Assembly (NCBI GenBank): GCA_051649305.1
Contig: JBOFGV010000027.1
Coordinates: 1-24,238 of the forward strand
Direction: 5' to 3'
Length of the DNA stretch: 24,238 nucleotides
From: JADCCX01 sp051649305
Lineage (GTDB): Bacteria; Pseudomonadota; Alphaproteobacteria; Rhizobiales; Beijerinckiaceae
In this document: one piece after another, positions 16,877 through 23,300 of the stretch
How the letters are laid out: each line of letters begins with the position of its first letter
Numbering within the stretch: the first letter of the stretch is position 1
Notes under the pieces: generated by a model
The model's input: only the letters and a program-made list of their open reading frames with translations
Told to the model about the DNA's origin: nothing
The model's database searches: none
Translations under genes and position numbers: made by a program

Positions 16877-19000
16877 TCAACTTGTGAGCGGTTTGATCCA
16901 CACCTTGTTGTCGTGGAAAGGCGCGCCGCCAAACGGTGCGACCTGTGCGGCATCCGTCAATGTGTTGATGCCCTTGCCGCCCTTGTGCGTGCCGTTGGGG
17001 TGAATGCCTTCTGCGATCACCACGCCCTGCTGCACACCGGGGAACAGGCGCACAGCCAGCACTGTATCACCGCGTGGTGAGCCAACCATTACCTCATCGC
17101 CATCGGCCAGCTTTAACCGCTGCGCATCATCGGGATGCATCATCATGGATGGCATGCCCTCGCGCTTTTGCGATCCCGGAGTCTCGGTGAATGTTGAGTT
17201 CAGATAACTGCGCGACGGTGATGTCGCCAGACGGAACGGATGGCCCTTGTCCGGCATCTCGTTGACAGCCCAGTGGTCCGGCAATGTCGGCATGTCCTGC
17301 CATGGTCCCATCATGCCATCCTTGGCGTAAGGCACCTTTTGCCAGTCTGGCTTGAAGCGGAACTTGCCATCGCGGTAGGCAAAGCCGTTGATGTAATGCG
17401 CTGTGTCAAACGACGGCTGGCACTCGATCCATTTCTTCGCTTCGATTTCAGCCAAAGTGCCCCAGCCGGACTTCTGCAATGTCTCGTCGATGATGGCCTT
17501 TGGCGTCATGGCAAAGCCACGGTGCTCAGCGCCAACACGGCTCGCAATCGCTGCAATCACATCATGGTTGTTGCGGCACTCACCGGGCGGCTCCATCATC
17601 TTGCCACCCATCATGATGTGCATGTGACCGCCGCCAGTGTAGAAGTCGTCATGCTCCGTGAACATGGTGGCGGGCATGAGGATGTCAGCGTATTTCGCAG
17701 TTTCGGTCATGAACTGCTCGTGCACAGCTACGAACAGATCGTTCCGCGCAAAGCCCTGCTTCACCAGATCCTGCTCAGGGCACACACTCACCGGATTGGT
17801 GTTCTGGATCAGGATGGCCTTGATTGGTGGGCCGTTTCTGAGCGCAAACGCATCGCCTGTGAGGATGCGCCCGATGGCGGATTGCTCCAGTTTGCGGACC
17901 GTTGGATCAATCACATCAAGACCTTCAATCAGGCCTGTATGCAGATGATAAATCCCGCCGTTGTTGTGGAATGCACCACCACCCTCGTGTTGCCAGCAGC
18001 CGGTAACGGCTGAAATGCAAAGCGCAGCATGCATGTTGCTCGCCCCATTGCGCTGGCGGGAAAAGCCGTAGCCAAGGCGGAAGTAGGTCTTTTTCGTCTT
18101 GCCAACGAGATGCGCAAAAGCCTCTATTTCAGCAACTGTAAGCCCCGTGATTTCTGCCGCCCACTTAGGCGTGCGCGAGGCGAGATGCGCTTCGAGCTCT
18201 TCGGGGCAATCGGTGTATTTCGCCATATACTCCCGGTCTGCCAGACCATCACGAAACAGCACATGCATGACAGCGCAGGCCAGAGCGCCATCCGATCCCG
18301 GCTTCAACAACAGCGCCATATCGGCCTGTTTCATCGTGTCGTTCATGTAGATATCGATGGCGACAATCTTGGCTCCGCGCTCCTTGCGGGCGCGGATTGC
18401 GTGGGTCATCACATTGACCTGTGTAGCCACAGCATTGGTGCCCCAGATAACGACGCAATCGCTCTTGGCCATCTCGCGCGGATCAACACCGGCGAGCTTG
18501 CCCGTGCCCGCCATGAACCCACCCCAGGCGGTGTTGATGCAGATCGTCTGGTAAAAACCGGAATACTTCTTGGCATGGCGAAGGCGGTTGATGCCGTCGC
18601 GCATTACGCGGCCCATCGTGCCTGCATAGTAGTATGGCCAGACGCTTTGCGTGCCGAACTCGGCTTCCGCTTTCAGCATGGCAGCTGCCACTGTGTCCAA
18701 TGCCTCATCCCACGAGATGCGCGTGAACGCGCCTGATCCCTTGGGACCTGTTCGCTTCATGGGATACATCAACCGATCAGGATGATGCGCTCGCTCGGAA
18801 TAGCGCGCCACCTTGGCGCAGATCACGCCTGCTGTGTAGCTGTTGTCCTCGGCACCGCGCACACGGCCAAGTGTCTTTTCACCGGTCGCCAAATCTTCCC
18901 GCACCTCGACATCAAGTGCGCAGGCAGACGGGCAATCATGCGGGCAAACCGAGGCGTGGGTGGTGGTGCGGAAGGTTTGAGGTTTGATTGGCGCGTTCAT
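16877..19000 (-). CDS. Molybdopterin-dependent oxidoreductase (4Fe-4S, BisC/PhsA-like)
   Basis: This belongs to the DMSO-reductase superfamily, which uses a bis-molybdopterin guanine dinucleotide cofactor for two-electron redox chemistry. The 707-residue product starts with an Fe4S4 domain whose ligands are Cys19, Cys23, Cys27 (CPHDCPSAC) and Cys61 (VICAK). The molybdopterin core follows, with ISWDEALD, VVIWGTNAVATQVN and QNTNPVSVCPEQ, and a C-terminal dinucleotide-binding domain from about residue 580 (FRLATSPSRSYLNSTF). No twin-arginine or other signal peptide is seen, so it is probably cytoplasmic. Cys154 (QTICINTAW) lies near where the metal ligand is expected, but I cannot assign it. No redox-partner subunit is nearby. 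Its ATG overlaps the rhodanese stop (ATGA, 18997-19000), and the ABC ATPase follows within 20-56 bases. The substrate is unknown. Confidence 0.87.
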   Translation of the reverse strand: MNAPIKPQTFRTTTHASVCPHDCPSACALDVEVREDLATGEKTLGRVRGAEDNSYTAGVICAKVARYSERAHHPDRLMYPMKRTGPKGSGAFTRISWDEALDTVAAAMLKAEAEFGTQSVWPYYYAGTMGRVMRDGINRLRHAKKYSGFYQTICINTAWGGFMAGTGKLAGVDPREMAKSDCVVIWGTNAVATQVNVMTHAIRARKERGAKIVAIDIYMNDTMKQADMALLLKPGSDGALACAVMHVLFRDGLADREYMAKYTDCPEELEAHLASRTPKWAAEITGLTVAEIEAFAHLVGKTKKTYFRLGYGFSRQRNGASNMHAALCISAVTGCWQHEGGGAFHNNGGIYHLHTGLIEGLDVIDPTVRKLEQSAIGRILTGDAFALRNGPPIKAILIQNTNPVSVCPEQDLVKQGFARNDLFVAVHEQFMTETAKYADILMPATMFTEHDDFYTGGGHMHIMMGGKMMEPPGECRNNHDVIAAIASRVGAEHRGFAMTPKAIIDETLQKSGWGTLAEIEAKKWIECQPSFDTAHYINGFAYRDGKFRFKPDWQKVPYAKDGMMGPWQDMPTLPDHWAVNEMPDKGHPFRLATSPSRSYLNSTFTETPGSQKREGMPSMMMHPDDAQRLKLADGDEVMVGSPRGDTVLAVRLFPGVQQGVVIAEGIHPNGTHKGGKGINTLTDAAQVAPFGGAPFHDNKVWIKPLTS

Positions 19001-19410
19001 GCACTCTTTATGGCGTCACTTTTGGCGAAAGCAAAGCCCTCATCGGCCCAGCCGGTCATCCCACCGATCATGACTTTCACAGGGCGATTGAGGAGGGCAA
19101 GACGCAGCGCTGCCTTGTCAGTGCCATTGCAGTGTGGCCCGGCGCAGTAAACCACGAACAATGTGCCTTCAGGCCATTCTGCCATTTTGCGCTCGGTCAT
19201 CTTGCCGTGCGGCAGGTTGATTGCTCCGGGCACGTGTGAGGTGGCATAGAGGGCAGGACCGCGCACATCGAGCAACACGAAGTCAGCCGCTCCCCTGCTC
19301 ATGGTGTCGTGCACATCCCAGCAATCTGTCTCGAATGACAGGCGCTTGGCGTAATGCGCAGCAACGTCGCTGGAGGCCGCAAACGGCGTCGATGAAATAT
19401 GGCTGGTCAT
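18997..19410 (-). CDS. Single-domain rhodanese-like sulfurtransferase
   Basis: Rhodanese domains carry sulfane sulfur on a cysteine and hand it to acceptors. The 137-residue product is one domain: FVLLDVRGPALYATSHVPGAINLPHG (44-69 region), then the active-site loop VVYCAGPHCNG with predicted nucleophile Cys89 and a second Cys94, and the closing VKVMIGGMTGWADEG. I chose ATG 19410 because GGAG lies 7 bases upstream. The frame extends to 19479, but that part contains the divergent regulatory region. Its stop overlaps the oxidoreductase ATG by four bases, so the two proteins are probably made together. A role in delivering sulfur to the molybdenum cofactor or handling a sulfur product of the oxidoreductase is inference only. 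Confidence 0.87.
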   Translation of the reverse strand: MTSHISSTPFAASSDVAAHYAKRLSFETDCWDVHDTMSRGAADFVLLDVRGPALYATSHVPGAINLPHGKMTERKMAEWPEGTLFVVYCAGPHCNGTDKAALRLALLNRPVKVMIGGMTGWADEGFAFAKSDAIKSA

Positions 19411-19452
19411 GGTGCGTCTCCTGATGATGGGCGCAGGATGCCACGCAGGGCA

Positions 19453-19482
19453 TTGACTTGAAATTGGCATGAATGACATATA
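19453..19482 (+). promoter_or_regulatory. Candidate promoter of the GlxA-like regulator gene
   Basis: A near-consensus -35, TTGACT (19453-19458), is followed after 18 bases by CATATA (19477-19482). The alternative TATATC at 19479-19484 has a better hexamer but a 20-base spacer. Transcription would begin near 19489-19490, only a few bases before the ATG at 19494. That would make the message nearly leaderless and fits the absence of a Shine-Dalgarno sequence. The -10 region lies inside the palindrome at 19471-19488. Confidence 0.4.
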
Positions 19483-19500
19483 TCATTCAAATAATGCCAA
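19464..19500. promoter_or_regulatory. Palindromic operator candidate in the rhodanese/regulator divergent region
   Basis: The core, 19471-19488, reads GAATGACATATATCATTC; eight of its nine base pairs are symmetric. Outside it, TTGGCAT (19464-19470) and ATGCCAA (19494-19500) form a second inverted pair, displaced by five bases on the right. The site lies between divergently transcribed genes and over the candidate -10 of the regulator gene. This is where an autoregulating repressor or a shared activator of both directions would bind. That the adjacent GlxA-like protein binds here is inference. Confidence 0.5.
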
Positions 19501-20498
19501 ATACTGCTTCCAGAACGATAGAGAAGACAAACGGCCCGCTGGTAGTAGCCCTTGCCTATGACCAGCTCTGCACCTTCGAGTTCGGCGTTGCCTATGAGAT
19601 TTTTGGCATGCCACGCCCGGAAATGGGGACGAATTGGTATCGCTTTCAGGTGGCCTGCGTGGAATCAGGGCCGTTGACAGCGGCAGGCGGATTGATGGTC
19701 GCTGGCCATGGTGGGCTGGAATTGCTGCAACAGGCCGATCTGATCATCGTGCCCGGCTGGCGCGCGGCTCATGCGGAAGTACCCGCCCCATTGCAGGAAG
19801 CGCTGAAACGGGCCCATGCGCGCGACGCGCGCGTTGCATCGCTGTGTTTGGGTGTTTTTGTGCTGGCGGCCAGCGGTCTGCTCACGGGCAAGCGTGCCAC
19901 GACGCACTGGCGTTACTCAAAGGCCTTGGCAGAACGTTATCCAACCATAACGGTTGAGCCAGATGTGCTTTACATTGACAACGGACAAACGCTGACGGCG
20001 GCGGGCAGTGCAGCGGGCATTGATCTCTGCCTTCATATCGTGCGCAAGGACTTTGGAACTGAAGCCGCCAACTCCGTGGCGCGGCGACTGGTTGTGCCAC
20101 CACACAGAGACGGCGGGCAAGCCCAGGTCATTCCAAGGCCTGTGCCTAAACCTCACGAAGGTGCAAGACTTGGCGCATTGCTCGACTGGATGCAGCAAAA
20201 CGTGACGGCAGAACTCTCAGTGACCGCACTTGCGAAGCGCGCTGGCATGAGCGCACGCACCTTTCAGCGGCGGTTTGAGGAGACCACAGGCCATACGCCA
20301 GGGGAGTATGTGATTCAGATGCGGATCACGAAGGCGCAATCCCTCATGGAAGCAAATCAGGCGCTTTCACTCGATGAGGCAGCTGCGCGATCCGGCTTTG
20401 GTTCCATAGAAGTGATGCGCCATCATTTTCGCAAGCGGGCGAAAATCAGCCCAAGTGTCTGGCGTGAGCGGTTTGGGGGCATTTCTCCATTTCGTTAA
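19494..20498 (+). CDS. GlxA family transcriptional regulator (DJ-1/PfpI + AraC-type HTH)
   Basis: This is a DNA-binding regulator with an amidase-like sensor domain. The N-terminal part (about residues 10-180) is a DJ-1/PfpI fold: VVALAYDQLCTFEFGVAYEIF, then ADLIIVPGW and VASLCLGVFVLAASGLLTGKRATTHW with the cysteine at the nucleophile position. The C-terminal about 100 residues are an AraC-type double helix-turn-helix (LSVTALAKRAGMSARTFQRRFEETTGHTPGEYV and LSLDEAAARSGFGSIEVMRHHFRK). I prefer ATG 19494 (334 residues) over ATG 19473, which lies inside the palindrome; neither has a Shine-Dalgarno. Divergent placement next to the rhodanese-oxidoreductase operon suggests it regulates that operon. 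The inducer is unknown. Confidence 0.9.
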   Translation: MPNTASRTIEKTNGPLVVALAYDQLCTFEFGVAYEIFGMPRPEMGTNWYRFQVACVESGPLTAAGGLMVAGHGGLELLQQADLIIVPGWRAAHAEVPAPLQEALKRAHARDARVASLCLGVFVLAASGLLTGKRATTHWRYSKALAERYPTITVEPDVLYIDNGQTLTAAGSAAGIDLCLHIVRKDFGTEAANSVARRLVVPPHRDGGQAQVIPRPVPKPHEGARLGALLDWMQQNVTAELSVTALAKRAGMSARTFQRRFEETTGHTPGEYVIQMRITKAQSLMEANQALSLDEAAARSGFGSIEVMRHHFRKRAKISPSVWRERFGGISPFR

Positions 20499-20516
20499 AC
20501 GATAGAGTTTTTAACG
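20493..20516 (+). terminator. Weak hairpin at the 3' end of the GlxA-like gene
   Basis: CGTTAAA (20493-20499, containing the TAA stop) pairs with TTTAACG (20510-20516) across a 10-base loop. The stem is AT-rich and is not followed by a T-run, so it is a poor intrinsic terminator. It is the only hairpin noticed in the 70-bp gap between the two convergent genes. Confidence 0.22.
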
Positions 20517-20568
20517 CCGATATGTATAATTCGCGAAATGATAACCTGCTATTTTTTAAAATTCAAGA

Positions 20569-21440
20569 TTAAGTAAAATTGTACCCTACAGCTCGTAGTG
20601 AGCGCTTCTGATCTGAAGACAGTTGCTGTGTGAAAGGATCAGGCAAAAGTTTGAATCCAAACCCATTCACGCGCCCAGCGCTCTTTGAAAATTTTGGAGC
20701 AAGCGCTTCTATAAATTGAGGCTTTACGCTTCCAAAATTATCTTCATCAATGCTCTTGTAGATCATGCTTGCAACACAGTCAGCCAACTGCAGACCTAAT
20801 TCATTCTTTGGTTTCAAGCTCTCAACCATATTGTAATTTACAACTCTCCAATCAATTTTATGCCTACTATTAAAATAACCTCTATCTCGCGGTTGCATTT
20901 TCAATTTATAAAGGTACGCGCGTGTTTGAGAATAAGACATAGTTTTTCGTTCGGCAAAAACTATACGCATTGGCCGATTGAAGCCATATAAACGCGAAGT
21001 CCAACTTGCGCACTCAGCACTTGCTGATTCTAAAAGGTAGCGAAAAGTATGATTATAAACCAACTTGAATTTTTTGGCGTTATTTTATTACGTTTAATTT
21101 CATATTCAATTTTTTCAATTCTACGATTCCTATAACCCTTCATATTTCTTTTATTAGAAACAACTGCAACTATCAAAAATTTAAATTCTTTAATTTTTTT
21201 GACAAGAAATTCAATCTGAGTATCATCTAAATCTCGAAAATGAATAGGCGTATTATTTTCAATCTTAAATTCAACACGAATTTCTTTCATAAAATTTTTA
21301 AGCTCATTATATCTCGAAGCTCTTATTATAACTCCTGCCATAATAAAATACTCACTGGAGCCATCTTTATCATCAGGACGAACGCGTTGTAATCCTTCTT
21401 CACCAGCCTCATCAATGAATAATAAAAATCCAGCACTCAT
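20569..21440 (-). pseudogene. DUF3800 protein gene, split by a -1 frameshift
   Basis: Two overlapping frames together make one DUF3800 protein. The first (21440 down to 21030) has the family N-terminus LLFIDEAGEEG and a core ending at Asn124 before it runs off-family. The second continues in the -1 frame (VYNHTFRYLLESASAECASW onward) and carries the family's C-terminal GLQLADCVASMIYKSI. Joined at 21069 they give about 290 residues, a normal family length. The function of DUF3800 is not established; it is often seen in mobile or defence-associated DNA. The sequence is markedly AT-rich and lysine/isoleucine-rich compared with its neighbours, which points to horizontal transfer. A weak promoter-like pair (TTGAAT at 21474-21469, TATCGT at 21452-21447) lies just upstream. 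Ribosomal frameshifting or a sequencing error could mean it is not truly broken. Confidence 0.75.
21069..21075 (-). other. Slippery heptamer A AAA AAT at the DUF3800 frame junction
   Basis: On the minus strand, in the frame of the N-terminal half, the codons read CCA AAA AAT, so bases 21075-21069 spell A AAA AAT in the X XXY YYZ phasing required for -1 ribosomal slippage. After a -1 slip the next codons (TTC AAG TTG GTT TAT) lead straight into the C-terminal half of the family. The same six-A run is also a common place for single-base deletion or sequencing error, which is the simpler explanation. Confidence 0.45.
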
Positions 21441-21490
21441 TCACTAACGATAACTACTGTCAGATTTAATTCAACGATATTTTATGAATT

Positions 21491-22792
21491 TCACGCCTCA
21501 AAAACGACCTTGCCACCCACAATTGTTGTGTGCACGCGGCCAGAAAGCTTGGCCCCGTCAAAGGGCGTGTTCTTACAACGGCCTTTGAGAAGTGCCGGAT
21601 CGCAGACCCAAGGCTCCTCCGGATCAAACACAATGATATCAGCAGGCGCGCCCACGGCCAGTGTTCCGGCGTTCAATCCCAAAACCTTGGCTGGTTTTGT
21701 CGACATCGCTTCTATCATGCGGTTCAGCGACATCTGTCCGGCTTCAACCATGCGCATGCCTGCGGCCAGCAGTGTTTCGAGGCCGGAAGCGCCATTGGCT
21801 GATTCCGAGAAGTTCAGTCGCTTGGTTTCCACATCCTGCGGGTTGTGATCTGACACGATCACATCAACCAGGCCTTCCGCCACAGCAGCCACAAGTGCCA
21901 GACGCTGCTCCTCGCTGCGCAAGGGCGGCGCGAGCTTGAAGAATGTGCGGTATGGCCCGATGTCATGCTCATTAAACGTGAGATTGTTGATCGAGACACC
22001 AGCGGTTACGTTCAGACCCAAGTCTTTGGCGCGGCGCAGGATGTCGAGCGAATCCGTGCAGGACACCAGTGCAGCATGGTAGCGGCCGCCGCACATCGCG
22101 AGAAGACGCATGTCACGCTCCAGAATGACCGCTTCTGCCGCATGGGGCACACCGGGAAGGCCAAGACGCGCGGCAAACTCGCCGTCGTTCATCACGCCCT
22201 CACCCACCAGATCAGGATCCTCGCAGTGCTGCACCACCAGCGCATTGAACATCTTGCCATAGCTGAGCGCACGGCGAATAACCTGTGCATTGGTGACAGT
22301 CCGCGCTCCATCGGTGTAGGCGACAGCACCCACCTCCTGCAGCAGGCCAAACTCGGTCATTTCCTTGCCTTCACAGCCTTTTGTAAGGGCTGCCATCGGG
22401 TAAACCCGCACAACAGAGCGATCCCGCGCGCGGCGTTTGACGAAGTCGATGGAAGCGACGTCATCAAGTGGCGGCTGCGTGTCTGGCATGCAGATCATGG
22501 TGGTGATGCCACCGGCAGCAGCGGCAGCGCCTGCTGTACGGAAGGTTTCGCGATGTTCTTCGCCGGGTTCGCCTACGAAAACGCGCATGTCGACGAGACC
22601 AGGCGCAATAACCTGGCCACCGCAATCACGCACACTAACGCCGTTAACAGGCTTTAATTGATCAAGATGCGGGCCAATATCGCGGACAACGCCATTCTCG
22701 ATAAGCAATCCGCCCCGCTCGTCCCTGCCGCTTGCGGGATCAATGATGCGGGCGTTGGTCAACAGCAAGGCAGCAGGTGTGTCAGTGGTCAT
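21491..22792 (-). CDS. pyrC: Dihydroorotase-like protein, probably non-catalytic (PyrC'/PyrX-like)
   Basis: By overall fold and position beside pyrB this is a class I dihydroorotase homologue of 433 residues. The metal-binding signature is lost: where active enzymes have Asp-x-His-x-His-x-Arg it reads DMRVFVGEPG (68-77). The Pro-His-His region is GVSINN (265-270), and the C-terminal Asp-His-Ala-Pro-His region is DHNPQ (315-319). Other family stretches remain, such as AAAAGGITTMICMPDTQP and KLAPPLRSEEQRLALV. In Pseudomonas an inactive homologue of this kind is a structural partner of aspartate transcarbamoylase, and I infer the same role here. ATG 22792 was chosen; a GTG at 22816 would add eight residues. 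The plsY gene that often follows pyrC in relatives is absent; the DUF3800 gene sits there instead. Confidence 0.9.
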   Translation of the reverse strand: MTTDTPAALLLTNARIIDPASGRDERGGLLIENGVVRDIGPHLDQLKPVNGVSVRDCGGQVIAPGLVDMRVFVGEPGEEHRETFRTAGAAAAAGGITTMICMPDTQPPLDDVASIDFVKRRARDRSVVRVYPMAALTKGCEGKEMTEFGLLQEVGAVAYTDGARTVTNAQVIRRALSYGKMFNALVVQHCEDPDLVGEGVMNDGEFAARLGLPGVPHAAEAVILERDMRLLAMCGGRYHAALVSCTDSLDILRRAKDLGLNVTAGVSINNLTFNEHDIGPYRTFFKLAPPLRSEEQRLALVAAVAEGLVDVIVSDHNPQDVETKRLNFSESANGASGLETLLAAGMRMVEAGQMSLNRMIEAMSTKPAKVLGLNAGTLAVGAPADIIVFDPEEPWVCDPALLKGRCKNTPFDGAKLSGRVHTTIVGGKVVFEA

Positions 22793-22884
22793 GGCATCCA
22801 GAGCAGGTGATTTCACTGGCTCTAGACGAAGTTTGCCCGCGATAGAAGCGGTGCCGCCTCAGCTTTTTGACGAAGCGGCAGTTA

Positions 22885-23214
22885 TCAACCGGCTTCCGCC
22901 TGTTTCGCCTCTTTGGCCTTGTTTGGATCATAGGGCATCACGTCTGCCCACATCGCGGCCTTGCGCTCGGATTTGAAGCGCCGGCGGCGTTCTGCCGTGA
23001 CGACCAGAAGCATGAATGCAGCAGAAATGGCGCAAACCAGCAAGGTCAAGCCCATGCCAACAAGCCAGAAGTCAAAAGCTCCTGAACCACTGCGGCCAAA
23101 AAATACAAAACCTGTCAGCAGAAGCGGGTTTGTGATTGCAATGACGCCCACAAAGCCTGCGCGCGTTTTGAACTCTTTCCAGAAGCTCATACCTGCAAAA
23201 TTCTGCTCAGCCAT
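22885..23214 (-). CDS. Small two-helix membrane protein of unknown function
   Basis: I do not recognise a named family. The 109-residue product has a short charged N-terminus (MAEQNFAGMSFWKEFKTRAG), a hydrophobic segment of about residues 20-40 and a second of about 51-73. A strongly basic stretch follows (ERRRRFKSERKAA), then a soluble tail ending in KAKEAKQAEAG. By the positive-inside rule both termini would be cytoplasmic. I use ATG 23214, since the codon before it is a TTG and homologous support for a longer form is lacking; GGTGA lies just upstream. It sits between pyrB (87 bp away) and pyrC (92 bp away) on the same strand, so it is probably co-transcribed with them. Whether it has anything to do with pyrimidine synthesis is unknown. 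Confidence 0.65.
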   Translation of the reverse strand: MAEQNFAGMSFWKEFKTRAGFVGVIAITNPLLLTGFVFFGRSGSGAFDFWLVGMGLTLLVCAISAAFMLLVVTAERRRRFKSERKAAMWADVMPYDPNKAKEAKQAEAG

Positions 23215-23300
23215 CAATCACCCGATTTCAACAACTTTGAAGTGTACTATGGAGTGGATTGGTTAAAAGCTGGTTGCGTTGTTGCAAACAATTTAGCGCA

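Noticed and set aside
17240..18013. 257-codon plus-strand frame within the molybdopterin oxidoreductase gene
   Set aside because: It is antisense to a well-supported gene; no motif or start signal was recognised.
20530..20537. TTCGCGAA palindrome as a regulatory site
   Set aside because: It is only eight bases, lies in a gap between convergent genes, and is easily expected by chance.
20569..21440. Two small overlapping genes read as a toxin-antitoxin pair
   Set aside because: The two products match the N-terminal and C-terminal halves of one DUF3800 protein, so a frameshift explains them better.
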